From JACCVL01 sp038232655 (GTDB lineage: Bacteria; Actinomycetota; Actinomycetes; Propionibacteriales; Nocardioidaceae), in contig JBBSNM010000066.1 in assembly GCA_038232655.1 (NCBI GenBank), forward strand, positions 1 to 15,713: a stretch of DNA of 15,713 nucleotides. Reading direction: 5' to 3'. Within the stretch, counting starts at the first letter, position 1. Each line of letters begins with the position of its first letter. Of the stretch, positions 6,215 to 14,079 are shown piece by piece. The notes under the pieces were generated by a model. It had not been told where the DNA came from. It saw nothing but the letters and a program-made list of their open reading frames with translations, and did no database searches. The position numbers and the translations under genes were made by a program.

Positions 6215-6823
6215 TCAGGCAAGCTGGCCGGCTCGCTCCAGCCGTGCTGCCCGCTCCAGCTGCTCGGCCGTGACCACCAGCCGGCTCGCCGACCGGGTCG
6301 ACTGCGGGTGGTTCTCGGCGAGCACCGCTCGCCCGACGGCCAGCACGCGCGCGAACGCGGCAGCCCGTTCGAACGTGACCGCCAGGTCGGCGACGACCAC
6401 CCCACGCAGCACCGTGTCGGCCAGCTGCCGTACCTCTCTGGGTCCGGGCGGATCCACTACGCCGGCAACCACCTCGTGCACGGGCGCAGCGGCCCGGCCG
6501 GCGGCGAACTCGCGAGCCGCCCGGTCCGCATCTCGATGCACCGACGACCGCAGCAAGTACAGCCGCCACAGCGCACCGGCGAGGGAGTCGGCCGGTGCGT
6601 CCGCCCACAGCGCGGCCAGCTCGTCGAGGCCCTCCATGTCGGCCAACTGCACCACCCGCTCGGCCACGGTGGCGTCCGCGCTGTCTCGCGCGCCCCGAAC
6701 CAGCAGTGTCGCCACCCGGGCGCCGGCCTCGGCGCGCAAGGCGGGGTCCTCGGCGCCCGGCAGGTCGTCGAAGACCGGGTCGCCGGGTAGCGCCGGCCGG
6801 TGGAAGCGCGAGATGTCCACCAC
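6215..6823 (-). CDS. Conserved actinobacterial hypothetical protein
   Basis: A 202-residue, alanine-rich, probably all-helical soluble protein. Notable segments: DISRFHRPALPGDPVF at the N-terminus, VATLLVRGARD, VVQLADMEGLDELAALW followed by ADAPADSLAGALWRLYLLR, RQLADTVLRGVVVADLAVTFERAAAFARVLA and a charged C-terminal helix. The ADAP-SL-GALWRLY-LR arrangement is one I recall from uncharacterised proteins of Streptomyces and relatives, but no function is known to me. Starts are GTG at 6823 or 6820; no ribosome site is evident at either. It lies downstream of the lipoprotein gene on the same strand, separated by 56 bases that include a hairpin, so it may have its own promoter. Confidence 0.72.
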   Translation of the reverse strand: MVDISRFHRPALPGDPVFDDLPGAEDPALRAEAGARVATLLVRGARDSADATVAERVVQLADMEGLDELAALWADAPADSLAGALWRLYLLRSSVHRDADRAAREFAAGRAAAPVHEVVAGVVDPPGPREVRQLADTVLRGVVVADLAVTFERAAAFARVLAVGRAVLAENHPQSTRSASRLVVTAEQLERAARLERAGQLA

Positions 6824-6843
6824 CCGATCGTCGCACGGAGGTC

Positions 6844-6880
6844 ACCGGCAGGCAGCCATTCGGCGCCCCGCGGTGCCGGT
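6844..6880 (-). terminator. Inverted repeat after the lipoprotein gene
   Basis: ACCGGCA (6844-6850) and TGCCGGT (6874-6880) are perfect 7-base arms separated by 23 bases, beginning at the lipoprotein stop codon. No T-run follows on the minus strand. It could be a weak or factor-dependent terminator between the lipoprotein gene and the hypothetical gene at 6215. Confidence 0.35.
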
Positions 6881-7677
6881 CAGCTGCCGCCGAGCACGGA
6901 CGCAACGACAGGAATGGCCTGCTCCGGCGGGGACTGACCCGGCTCGTAGTTGTAGTCCTGCCCGATGCTGCTCATCGACACGACCGACACCTTGTCCTTG
7001 ACCTGGACCACCGCGACCGCGTCGATGTGGGCCGCATCTGGTGCGCCGCGCACCGGGCCGGAGAACACCACCCCCCAGGCGGCCCGGCCGCCCGGGACCG
7101 ATTGCTCGGTCAGGGGCTGCACCGCACCGCGCGGGGTGCGGTCGATGGCCCGCAGCTGCTCGGCGCAGTCGCGGGCGTTGGCCGTGAGCACCGCGAACAG
7201 CCGCTGGGCGCTTGGCTGGTCGACGGTGCGGGCGACGACCTGAGCGGCCGTGGGGCTGCCCCTCGTCGCCGCGTAGGTGCGCTCTGCGGCGCTCACCGCC
7301 CCGTTCGTGACCAGCGAGAACTGTTGACACACCCAGCGCGGGCGCTGGGACTCGGTCTTCGAGGTGCCGGTCACCCGCCAGCCCATCTGGTCGTTGAGGC
7401 CGGGCAGCGCCTGGCCGGGCAGCAGCAGCCCCGGCAGACCGGGGACCGTCGGCTGCGGCGCGTCCGGAGACTGGCTCGAACCGCCGTCGGACGTCGGCTC
7501 AGACGTTGCTTCCGACGTCGACTCGGACGTCGGCTCGGATGTCGGTTCGCCGGCGGGCGTCGAGGAGTCGTCGGTCGCCGAGGTGGCGGCTGGGCTGCCG
7601 CAGCCGACCAGCGACCCGGCAAGCACCACCCCCAGGACACAGATGAGAGCTCGTCGGTGGCGGGTCAGGTCGTGCAC
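6880..7677 (-). CDS. Putative secreted lipoprotein with Ser/Thr/Glu-rich linker
   Basis: A 265-residue protein exported and lipid-anchored at the membrane. The signal peptide has a basic start (LTRHRR), a hydrophobic core (ALICVLGVVLAGS) and a lipobox LVGC with the modified Cys at 26. A disordered linker (about 27-75) contains TSEPTSESTSEATSEPTSD, encoded by 12-base repeats. The globular part (about 85-265) includes WVCQQFSLVTNG, RDCAEQLRAID and VVQVKDKVSVVSMS, with two Cys that could form a disulfide. This recalls PknH-type or sensor-like extracellular domains of actinobacteria, but that is only a resemblance. GTG 7677 is chosen because GAGGA sits 7 bases upstream and the signal peptide then has normal length; starts at 7701 or 7716 would add a long N-tail. 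Function unknown. Confidence 0.8.
   Translation of the reverse strand: MHDLTRHRRALICVLGVVLAGSLVGCGSPAATSATDDSSTPAGEPTSEPTSESTSEATSEPTSDGGSSQSPDAPQPTVPGLPGLLLPGQALPGLNDQMGWRVTGTSKTESQRPRWVCQQFSLVTNGAVSAAERTYAATRGSPTAAQVVARTVDQPSAQRLFAVLTANARDCAEQLRAIDRTPRGAVQPLTEQSVPGGRAAWGVVFSGPVRGAPDAAHIDAVAVVQVKDKVSVVSMSSIGQDYNYEPGQSPPEQAIPVVASVLGGS
7490..7549 (-). repeat. Five 12-bp imperfect tandem repeats in the lipoprotein linker
   Basis: Units read on the plus strand as GACGTCGGCTCR with small changes (7490, 7502, 7514, 7526, 7538). They encode the four-residue S-E-P/S/A-T unit on the minus strand. Repeat-number change would alter linker length without shifting the frame. Confidence 0.75.
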
Positions 7678-7728
7678 TCGTGCGTCCTCACGTCGTGGCA
7701 TGGGCGCCGCGCCCACGGCCTCGTTGCG

Positions 7729-7734
7729 AGCCTA
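7729..7734 (-). promoter_or_regulatory. Putative -10 box upstream of the lipoprotein gene
   Basis: TAGGCT on the minus strand, in the 80-base gap between RNase D and the lipoprotein gene. It is the same hexamer found before DUF3000 and msrB, but here it lies 51 bases upstream of the GTG, giving a leadered transcript consistent with the GAGGA ribosome site. No clear -35. Confidence 0.35.
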
Positions 7735-7757
7735 GTGAGCACAGCGTGACGAGGCGG

Positions 7758-9056
7758 TCACGACGCGCGGTCGAACATCGCCTCGGCGAAGCGGGCTGCC
7801 GTCAGGCCGACCTGCCACTCGCGAGCCCCCCGCTGCCGCAGGAAGCCACCGACCGTGTCGGTGTCGATCGGCTCCGGTGGCGCCCAGGCCAACCGGCGGA
7901 CCCACTCCGGTGTGAGCAGGTTCTCGGCGGGCAGGTCATGCTGCTCGCACAGCTCGGCGACCACCGTCCGGCACGCGCGCAGCCGCGCCGCAGCGGCGGG
8001 GTTACGGTCCGGCCAGGACCGCGGCGGCGGCAGCCCGTCGGTACGACCGGTGGTCGGCGGCAGCTGCGAGTCCGGCGCGGACAGCGCCCGTTCGACCGCG
8101 GCCGACCAGAGGTCGAGATGTCGCCGCGCCTGCCGGTGCCGCATGCCGGGCAGTGCCCGCAGCGCCTGGCGGCCGCGGGGCAGGGCCACTGCTGCCTCGA
8201 CGATGGCGACGTCGGACAGCACCCTGCCCGGTGCGATGTCCAGCTCGGCGGCCAGGCGGTCTCGTGCCTCCCACAGCTCGCGCACGACGCCAAGCGCCCG
8301 CCGACCGCGCACCCGGTGTAGGCCCGAGGTGCGTCGCCACGGGTCGGGCCGAGGCTCGGGGCCGGTGAAGTGGGTGAGCGCCTCGAACTCCTCCGCCGCC
8401 CATCCCGCCTTGCCCGCCGCTACCAGCCGGTCGACAAGCAGGTGGCGCAGCTCGACCAGCACCTCGACGTCGAGGGCGGCGTACTCGAGCCAGGGCTCCG
8501 GCAGCGGCCGGGTGGACCAGTCGACCGCCGAGTGCTCCTTGGCCAGCCGGTGGCCGTACAGCTCGGCAACCAGCGTCGCGAGCCCCACCCGGGGCATGTT
8601 GAGCAGCCGGCCGGCAAGCTCGGTGTCGAACAGCCGGGCCGGGCGCAACCCGAGCTCGATCAGGCAGGGTAGGTCCTGCGAGGCGGCGTGCAGGACCCAC
8701 TCGGTGCCGTCGAGCGCCTCGACCAGGGGTGCCATGTCCGGCGCGGCGATGGGGTCGACCAGGGCGGTCGTCGACCCGGCTCGACGCAGCTGCACCAGGT
8801 AGGCCCGCTGGGAGTAGCGATGACCCGACGCTCGCTCGGCGTCGATGGCTACCGGTCCGCTCCCGGCGGCCAGCGCCGCAGCCACCCGCTGCAGGCCGGG
8901 GCCGGTTTCGGTTAGGGGCGGCACCGGCTCGGCCAGCCGCAGCAGCGGAAACTGGGGCGGGGCAGCAGGCTCGCCGGCCGGCTCGGAACGATCGGCTGAA
9001 CCGTCGGTCGGTGCGGCGTCGGCAGGGGTGCCGGCGTCTTCAGCCACGTGCACCAT
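7758..9056 (-). CDS. Ribonuclease D-like 3'-5' exonuclease with HRDC domain
   Basis: Trims 3' ends of tRNA and other stable RNAs in the cytoplasm. The DEDDy exonuclease domain (about 60-215) shows motif I VAIDAERASG (Asp72, Glu74), motif II LHAASQDLPCL (Asp128) and motif III YAALDVEVL (Tyr192, Asp196). An HRDC domain follows (about 250-330, RALGVVRELWEARDRLAAE to LPGMRHRQARRH), then a C-terminal helical part typical of actinobacterial members. The first 35 residues are low-complexity and acidic, common in this group. The ATG at 9056 overlaps the 3' end of the DUF3000 gene by 17 bases, so the two are almost certainly co-transcribed and translationally coupled. This pair is also adjacent in mycobacteria, where dxs follows; here a lipoprotein gene follows instead. 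Confidence 0.92.
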   Translation of the reverse strand: MVHVAEDAGTPADAAPTDGSADRSEPAGEPAAPPQFPLLRLAEPVPPLTETGPGLQRVAAALAAGSGPVAIDAERASGHRYSQRAYLVQLRRAGSTTALVDPIAAPDMAPLVEALDGTEWVLHAASQDLPCLIELGLRPARLFDTELAGRLLNMPRVGLATLVAELYGHRLAKEHSAVDWSTRPLPEPWLEYAALDVEVLVELRHLLVDRLVAAGKAGWAAEEFEALTHFTGPEPRPDPWRRTSGLHRVRGRRALGVVRELWEARDRLAAELDIAPGRVLSDVAIVEAAVALPRGRQALRALPGMRHRQARRHLDLWSAAVERALSAPDSQLPPTTGRTDGLPPPRSWPDRNPAAAARLRACRTVVAELCEQHDLPAENLLTPEWVRRLAWAPPEPIDTDTVGGFLRQRGAREWQVGLTAARFAEAMFDRAS

Positions 9057-9648
9057 GCCGCCGCGGCAGCGTCACGACGCCGCTGGGCAGCGGCTCGAGC
9101 CCAGCCGCGGCCCCGAGCAGCTCACCCCAGGCCTCGACGTGATCGACCAGGCTGGGTGCCGGCCGGTGACCGTGCTCGACGATTGCTGGGGTCCAGGACG
9201 CGCGCACCTCCACCTGCGCGGTGAGGCTGTCGCGGGCGATGTTGCCGAACCCCTCGGACAGCACCACCGTGACGGTGCCGCTGGGTGCGACGACTTCGAG
9301 TCCGTGCGCCTGCCAGGCGTCGCTCAGCCAGCTCCAGGCGACCGCCGAGAGCATCGGGTCGCGCACCATCTCGGGGTCCACCTCGGCGCGGACGAAGCTC
9401 ACGCACCGGTACGTGCCCTCCCAGCCGTCGTTGCCGCCCGGGTCGTGCAGCAGCACCAACCGCCCGGTGCCGACGTCTCGAGCATCGACCACGATGTCGG
9501 CACCCAGCGCCGCGGCGAACGGCGCGATGCGCTGCGGCGCCGGCACCTCCGAGAGCTGGATCTCGGGGCGGAGCCGGACGGCGCGCAACTGCTCGACCGC
9601 CGCGCGAAACTGCGCAGGCGGCTGGTCGAGCTCGCGACCGGCGCCCAT
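9040..9648 (-). CDS. DUF3000 family protein
   Basis: A 202-residue actinobacterial protein of unknown function. Recognisable family segments: PAQFRAAVEQLRAVRLRPEI near the N-terminus, IAPFAAALGADIVV, GRLVLLHDPGGNDGWEGTYRCV, FVRAEVDPEMVRDPMLSAVAWSWL, then GTVTVVLSEGFG and AQVEVRASWTP, with a W/P-rich C-terminus. No membrane segment or signal peptide. Length is normal. ATG at 9648 has TAGGCT six bases upstream, indicating a leaderless start. It is the first gene of an operon with RNase D and divergent from hemE, with 70 bases between the two starts. Its persistent position next to hemE and RNase D in actinobacteria suggests a housekeeping role, but the sequence does not show which. Confidence 0.88.
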   Translation of the reverse strand: MGAGRELDQPPAQFRAAVEQLRAVRLRPEIQLSEVPAPQRIAPFAAALGADIVVDARDVGTGRLVLLHDPGGNDGWEGTYRCVSFVRAEVDPEMVRDPMLSAVAWSWLSDAWQAHGLEVVAPSGTVTVVLSEGFGNIARDSLTAQVEVRASWTPAIVEHGHRPAPSLVDHVEAWGELLGAAAGLEPLPSGVVTLPRRHGARG

Positions 9649-9654
9649 ACCAGC

Positions 9655-9660
9655 AGCCTA
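9655..9660 (-). promoter_or_regulatory. Putative -10 box for leaderless DUF3000-RNase D operon
   Basis: TAGGCT on the minus strand, then six bases, then ATG at 9648. GTGACC about 15 bases further upstream is a possible -35. Identical hexamer and spacing occur at msrB. Confidence 0.5.
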
Positions 9661-9718
9661 TGTCGGGCCGATCGGGGTCACTCCCGCGACGCGCCGGACC
9701 GGCTGGGAGGATCGGCTG

Positions 9719-10750
9719 GTGCCCGAAGCCCCGCTGCTCGCCGCCTGCCACCGACGCCCGCCGAGCCACACCCCGGTGTGGTTCATGCGCCAGGCCGGCA
9801 GGTCGCTGCCGGAGTACCGGGCGCTGCGCGAGGGGGTGCCGATGCTCGACTCGTGCGCGCGCCCCGAGATGGTCGCGGAGATCACCATGCAGCCGGTGCG
9901 CCGGCACCGGGTCGACGCGGCCGTCTTGTACTCCGACATCGTGGTGCCGCTGAAGGCCGTGGGCGTCGACCTCGACATCGTGGCCGGCACCGGGCCTGTG
10001 ATCGCCGAACCGGTGCGTTCGGCCCGCGAGGTCGCGCGGCTGCGCCCGCTCACCCCCGACGACGTCCCGTACGTCGCAGCGGCCTGCCGCGGCCTGGTCA
10101 CCGAGCTGGGCGAGACGCCGCTGATCGGCTTCGCCGGCGCACCGTTCACGCTGGCGTCCTACCTGGTCGAGGGTGGCCCGTCTCGCGACCTCGCGCGCAC
10201 GAAGGCCCTGATGCACGACGACCCCGCTTTGTGGCACGACCTGCTCGGTCGTCTGGCGGGCATCACCGGCGCGTTCCTGCGGGTGCAGATCGAGGCGGGA
10301 GCCCGCGCGGTGCAGCTGTTCGACTCGTGGGTGGGGACGCTGTCGGCGGCCGACTACGCCGCGTTCGTGCAGCCGCACTCTGCGGCCGTGCTCGCGTCGG
10401 TTGCCGACCTCGGGGTCCCCCGCATCCACTTCGGTGTCGGCACCGGTGAGCTGCTGGGCATGATGGGCGCGGCCGGCGTCGAGGTCGTCGGTGTCGACTG
10501 GCGCGTTTCGCTGTCGGAGGCGACCAGGCGGGTCGGCCCCGGTTGCGCACTGCAGGGAAACCTCGACCCGGCGCTGCTGCGGGCGCGCTGGCCGGTGGTG
10601 GAGGCAGCGGTCCGCCGGGTGCTGGGCGAGGGGGAGTCGGCGCCCGGACACATCTTCAACCTCGGACACGGGGTGCCACCCGACACCGACCCCGACGTGC
10701 TGACCCGGATCGTCGAGCTCGTGCACCAGCTCACGTCGGTGAGGGGCTGA
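9719..10750 (+). CDS. hemE: Uroporphyrinogen III decarboxylase
   Basis: Removes four carboxyl groups from uroporphyrinogen III to give coproporphyrinogen III in the cytoplasm. The 343 residues show signature 1 at 24-34 (RQAGRSLPEYR), the catalytic Asp in YSDI at 72, signature 2 from about 137 (GFAGAPFTLASYLVEGG), IHFGVGTGELL, DWRVSLSEA, LQGNLDPALL, and the C-terminal FNLGHGVPPDTDP with its conserved His. The GTG at 9719 is set by GGGAGG at 9705-9710, eight bases away; the long open frame upstream lacks homology. It opens a haem-synthesis block with hemY and hemQ, although a decayed minus-strand gene separates hemE from hemY. The last 20 bases overlap the end of that remnant. Confidence 0.96.
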   Translation: MPEAPLLAACHRRPPSHTPVWFMRQAGRSLPEYRALREGVPMLDSCARPEMVAEITMQPVRRHRVDAAVLYSDIVVPLKAVGVDLDIVAGTGPVIAEPVRSAREVARLRPLTPDDVPYVAAACRGLVTELGETPLIGFAGAPFTLASYLVEGGPSRDLARTKALMHDDPALWHDLLGRLAGITGAFLRVQIEAGARAVQLFDSWVGTLSAADYAAFVQPHSAAVLASVADLGVPRIHFGVGTGELLGMMGAAGVEVVGVDWRVSLSEATRRVGPGCALQGNLDPALLRARWPVVEAAVRRVLGEGESAPGHIFNLGHGVPPDTDPDVLTRIVELVHQLTSVRG

Positions 10751-11379
10751 CCGGGCCGCCAGCGGCACGGCGGCGCCGCAACACCGCCGCCAGCGGGACC
10801 AGCACGACCGCGCCGACGAGGCGAACGGCAGCGCCACGCCGAGCACGGTGCTGAATCCCACCACCAGCTCGCGCAGCGCGTCCCAGCCGGCGCGGATGCC
10901 GGCCGCGAAGCCCCGGACCTCGTCGTCCTTGGCGGGTTGGTTGCTCGCCTTGGTCGGCGGGCGCAGGCGTTGGCGCTCTTCACCCGGCTGTCCACGTCCG
11001 CGACCTTCGCGGTCACGTCCTCGCTGCGGATCGAACGGGTCTGCACGACACCCAGGTCGGACAGGCCGCCGACAGCGGCGTCGAAGCGACCGGTCGGTAC
11101 CTGCACGGTGAGGCGGATCGTGGTCGGTCCGTCGGGGTCGCTGTGCCGCCGGCCCCCGACCGAGGTGGTTTCGCTGGCCACCACACCACCGAGGTAGCTG
11201 GCGAGGCTGATGGCGGCGTCTCGGGCGGTGTCGACATCCTTGGAAACGACCGAGAGCTCGGCCGTGCGGATCACGTCGCGCTCGGCGAATGTCTCCCCGC
11301 CCAGGCCCACCAGACCTGACGAGCCGCGCTTGTCGGGCGCGCCACCTGCCGCTTGCTTGCCGCCGGCAATCGCGTCCAC
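10731..11379 (-). pseudogene. DUF4349 membrane lipoprotein remnant (coiled coil lost, frameshifted)
   Basis: DUF4349 proteins are normally about 300-residue lipoproteins: lipobox, a beta-rich domain, a coiled coil, a further strand and a C-terminal membrane helix. Here the first frame (from about 11379) gives the beta domain: RTAELSVVSKDVDTARDAAI, YLGGVVASET, IRLTVQVPTGRFDAAVGGL, then RSEDVTAKVADVDSRVKSANA. The expected roughly 80-residue coiled coil is missing and the frame changes near 10965. The second frame gives PAKDDEVRGFAAGIRAGWDALRELV, then VLGVALPF. At 10820-10821 a base appears lost from a G run and the third frame gives LVGAVVLVPLAAVLRRRRAAGG with stop at 10731, inside the hemE end. 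No signal peptide or lipobox remains at the 5' end, where the hemY start region lies. GTG at 11379 has no ribosome site. The product cannot be functional as read. Confidence 0.78.
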
Positions 11380-11459
11380 GCCGGCCCGGTCGGCCGTCGC
11401 CCCGTCCGCGACGCAGCACTGCGGTCGTGGGTTCCGTCGCGGCTTGGGAGGATGGCTGG

Positions 11460-12932
11460 GTGCCCGACCCCGACCGCGATGCTGGCCCCGGCCGCGGCGT
11501 TCGCCCGTCGGCCCGTTCGCCCCACGTAGTCATCGTCGGCGGCGGCATCACCGGGCTGGCCGCCGCGCACCGCATCGGCCAGGCCGCGCCCGCCGTACGG
11601 ATCACCGTGCTCGAGTCCGCACCCGTGATCGGCGGCAAGCTGGCCCAGGCCGAGGTGGCCGGCGTGCCGGTCGACACCGGCGCCGAGTCGCTGCTGAACC
11701 GACGACCCGAGGCGGTCGATCTGGTCCGCGCGGTCGGGCTGGGTGACGACCTGTGCCACCCGGCGACCACCTCGGCGTCGGTGTGGAGCCGCGGATCGCT
11801 GCGACCCATGCCGCCCACCGTGCTGGGTGTGCCCAGCGATGTCGTGGCGCTCGCCCGCTCGGGAGTGGTGTCCCGCTCTGGGGTGGCGCGCGCGCTGCTC
11901 GACCGGGTGCTGCCGGGCCGAGAGCTCGGTGAGCACGCGGACACGGCCGTCGGTACCTTCGTACGCCGCCGGCTCGGTCGCGAGATCAGCGGCCGGTTGC
12001 TCGAGCCGCTGCTGGGCGGGGTCTACGCCGGGCACGCCGACCGGCTGTCGCTGCGGGCGGCCGCCCCCCAGATCGCCGAGCTGGCCGCCGGCGGCGGATC
12101 GCTGCTGGCGGCCGCCGCCGCCAAGGCCGCCGCCAGGCGGGAGCAGCCGGACGTCCCGGTCTTCGCCGGGATCGTCGGCGGGGTCGGCCGGCTGCCGGCC
12201 GCCGTCGCGACCGCCGCGCACGCCGGTGTCCGCACGTCGACGACGGTGCGGGAGCTGCGGCGCACCGAGACCGGCTGGCAGCTGGTGGTCGGCCGCGCGG
12301 ACGCTGGGGAGGTGGTGGCAGCCGACGCGGTGCTCGTCGCGACGCCCGCGGCCCCCACCGCGCGGCTGCTCGAAGGCGTGGCCCCGGCCGCCGCGACCGC
12401 GCTGCGCGCCGTCGAGACCGCGAGCGTCGCGGTGGTGACGCTCGCCGTACCGGTCAGCGGCCTGCCCGCGTCCCCGCCGGGCTCGGGCTTCCTGGTGCCA
12501 CCGGCCGACGGGCGAGCGGTCAAGGCGGTCACCTGGTCGAGCCGCAAGTGGGCCTGGGTGACCTCCCGCCTGGGGGGCGACACGCTGCTGCTGCGGGCCT
12601 CCTTCGGCCGCCACGGTGAGGTCGAGACGTTGCAACGCACCGACACCGAGCTGGTGCAGCTGGCCGCCGACGAGCTGGGCGACGCCGCCGGCCTGCACGG
12701 CCCACTCGCCGACGCCCTGGTCACGCGCTGGGGCGGGGGGCTGCCGCAGTACGCCGTCGGGCACCGCGACCGGGTTGCGCGCATCCGGCATGCGGTGGCC
12801 GCAGTGGACGGCCTCGAGGTTGCCGGGGCCAGCTATGACGGGCTTGGCGTCGCGGCCTGCATCGCCGACGGGCAGCGGGCTGCGGACCGGCTCGTGGGTG
12901 CGTTGCGCCGGCACGAGACAATGGGCGCATGA
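11460..12932 (+). CDS. hemY: Coproporphyrinogen/protoporphyrinogen oxidase (HemY/CgoX type)
   Basis: An FAD enzyme using O2; in actinobacteria it oxidises coproporphyrinogen III to coproporphyrin III. The 490 residues begin with a Pro/Arg-rich tail of about 20, then the FAD dinucleotide motif VVIVGGGITGLAAAHRI (GGGITG at 27-32), the ribose-binding acidic residue in VLESAPVIGGKL, and VDTGAESLL. Other family features are FVRRRLGREISGRLLEPLLGGVYAGHADRLS, GGVGRLPAAV, VLVATPA, the SSRKWAW segment and the C-terminal FAD motif VAGASYDGLGVAACIADG. The GTG at 11460 follows GGGAGG at 11446-11451 with eight-base spacing, nearly the same start region as hemE. The stop overlaps the hemQ ATG (ATGA), so the two are translationally coupled. 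Confidence 0.95.
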   Translation: MPDPDRDAGPGRGVRPSARSPHVVIVGGGITGLAAAHRIGQAAPAVRITVLESAPVIGGKLAQAEVAGVPVDTGAESLLNRRPEAVDLVRAVGLGDDLCHPATTSASVWSRGSLRPMPPTVLGVPSDVVALARSGVVSRSGVARALLDRVLPGRELGEHADTAVGTFVRRRLGREISGRLLEPLLGGVYAGHADRLSLRAAAPQIAELAAGGGSLLAAAAAKAAARREQPDVPVFAGIVGGVGRLPAAVATAAHAGVRTSTTVRELRRTETGWQLVVGRADAGEVVAADAVLVATPAAPTARLLEGVAPAAATALRAVETASVAVVTLAVPVSGLPASPPGSGFLVPPADGRAVKAVTWSSRKWAWVTSRLGGDTLLLRASFGRHGEVETLQRTDTELVQLAADELGDAAGLHGPLADALVTRWGGGLPQYAVGHRDRVARIRHAVAAVDGLEVAGASYDGLGVAACIADGQRAADRLVGALRRHETMGA

Positions 12933-13633
12933 CACCCGACTCCGGTGGCCCGTCGGCCCGCGAGATCAACGAGACCATCCGCTACACGATGTGGTCGGTG
13001 TTCGCGCTGGCCGCACCCCTCGGCGAGGTCGACCGGGCGACGCTTTCCAAGGAGGTCGGCGCCCTGGTCGACGAGCTCGGGGCGGCGGACGTGGAGGTCC
13101 GTGGCGTCTACGACCTGTCCGGGGTGCGCGCGGACGCCGACCTGCTGGTGTGGTGGCACGCACCGACCGCCGAGGCCCTGCAGGACGCCTACAACGGCTG
13201 GCGTCGCACCGAGCTGGGCCGATCGCTGCGCCCGGTGTGGTCACAGTTGGCGCTGCACCGGCCGGCGGAGTTCAACAAGGGCCACGTGCCGGCGTTCATG
13301 GCCGGTGAGCAGCCGCGCGAGTGGGTGTGCGTCTACCCGTTCGTGCGGTCCTACGAGTGGTACCTGCTGCCCGAGTCGGAGCGGCGCGAGATGCTGGTCG
13401 AGCACGGCAAGCTCGCTCGCGGCTACCCCGACGTCCGCGCCAACACGGTCTCGTCCTTCGCGCTGGGTGACTACGAGTGGCTGCTGGCGTTCGAGGCCGA
13501 CGACCTGCACCGGATCGTCGACCTGATGCGTGACCTGCGTGCCAGCCGCGCGCGGCGGCACGTCCGCGAGGAGGTGCCGTTCTACACCGGGCGTCGCCGG
13601 CCGCTCGCCGACCTCGTCGCCCAACTCCCCTGA
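12929..13633 (+). CDS. hemQ: Coprohaem decarboxylase (chlorite-dismutase family)
   Basis: Final step of the coproporphyrin-dependent pathway: converts coprohaem III to haem b with peroxide. The 234 residues match actinobacterial HemQ/ChdC: a first ferredoxin-like half (IRYTMWSVFALAAP, VEVRGVYDLSGVRADADLLVWWHA) and a second half with VYPFVRSYEWYLLP, whose Tyr136 corresponds to the catalytic tyrosine region. It continues with EMLVEHGKLARGYPDV, where His159 is the expected proximal haem ligand, then FALGDYEWLLAFEADDLHRIVDLMRDLRASRARRHVREEVPFYTGRR. It is not a chlorite dismutase in role; the neighbours hemE and hemY support haem synthesis. The ATG lies within the ATGA overlap with hemY. It converges on msrB with 17 bases between stops. 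Confidence 0.95.
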   Translation: MTPDSGGPSAREINETIRYTMWSVFALAAPLGEVDRATLSKEVGALVDELGAADVEVRGVYDLSGVRADADLLVWWHAPTAEALQDAYNGWRRTELGRSLRPVWSQLALHRPAEFNKGHVPAFMAGEQPREWVCVYPFVRSYEWYLLPESERREMLVEHGKLARGYPDVRANTVSSFALGDYEWLLAFEADDLHRIVDLMRDLRASRARRHVREEVPFYTGRRRPLADLVAQLP

Positions 13634-13650
13634 CGTTCCGCGGTGCCGGT

Positions 13651-14067
13651 TCAGTCGGTGGCCGGCTCCAGTGTCAGCGCCACGCTGTTGATGCAGTACC
13701 GCTGGTCGGTCGGGGTGCCGTATCCCTCACCCTCGAAGACGTGGCCCAGGTGGGAGTCGCACGTCGCGCAGCGCACCTCGGTGCGCACGCCGCCGAATGA
13801 GCGGTCCTCGAGGTAGTTGACCGTGTCGCCGGCCAGCGGCGCGAAGAACGACGGCCAGCCGCAGTGCGACTCGAACTTGGTGTCCGAGCGGAACAGCTCG
13901 GCGTTGCAGGCGCGGCAGCGATAGACCCCGGCGGTCTTCGTGTCGACGTACTCGCCGGTGTAGGGACGCTCCGTGCCGGCTTGTCGCAGCACGTTGTACT
14001 CCTCGCGGCTCAGCTCCTGCCGCCACTCTGCGTCGGTCTTCTGCACCCTGGTGTGTTCCTGGCTCAT
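13651..14067 (-). CDS. msrB: Peptide-methionine (R)-S-oxide reductase MsrB
   Basis: Repairs methionine-R-sulfoxide in proteins, cytoplasmic. The 138 residues contain the structural zinc pairs Cys51/Cys54 (CRAC) and Cys100/Cys103 (CATC), the FESHCGWPSFFAP loop, and the catalytic Cys125 in RYCINSVAL. YTGEY near residue 36 is family-typical. Length is normal for a single-domain MsrB, with no MsrA fusion. The ATG at 14067 has TAGGCT six bases upstream and no good ribosome site, indicating a leaderless transcript. Its position after hemQ matches mycobacteria, where msrB also lies near the haem genes. Confidence 0.96.
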   Translation of the reverse strand: MSQEHTRVQKTDAEWRQELSREEYNVLRQAGTERPYTGEYVDTKTAGVYRCRACNAELFRSDTKFESHCGWPSFFAPLAGDTVNYLEDRSFGGVRTEVRCATCDSHLGHVFEGEGYGTPTDQRYCINSVALTLEPATD

Positions 14068-14073
14068 CCCGTG

Positions 14074-14079
14074 AGCCTA
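14074..14079 (-). promoter_or_regulatory. Putative -10 box for leaderless msrB
   Basis: TAGGCT on the minus strand, then CACGGG, then ATG at 14067. Same hexamer and spacing as at DUF3000. No strong -35 seen. Confidence 0.48.

Noticed and set aside
9122..11944. A 940-codon open frame on the minus strand.
   Set aside because: It runs antisense to hemE and hemY and its only meaningful stretches are parts of DUF3000's shadow and one segment of the DUF4349 remnant. GC-rich DNA has few stop codons, so long spurious frames are expected.
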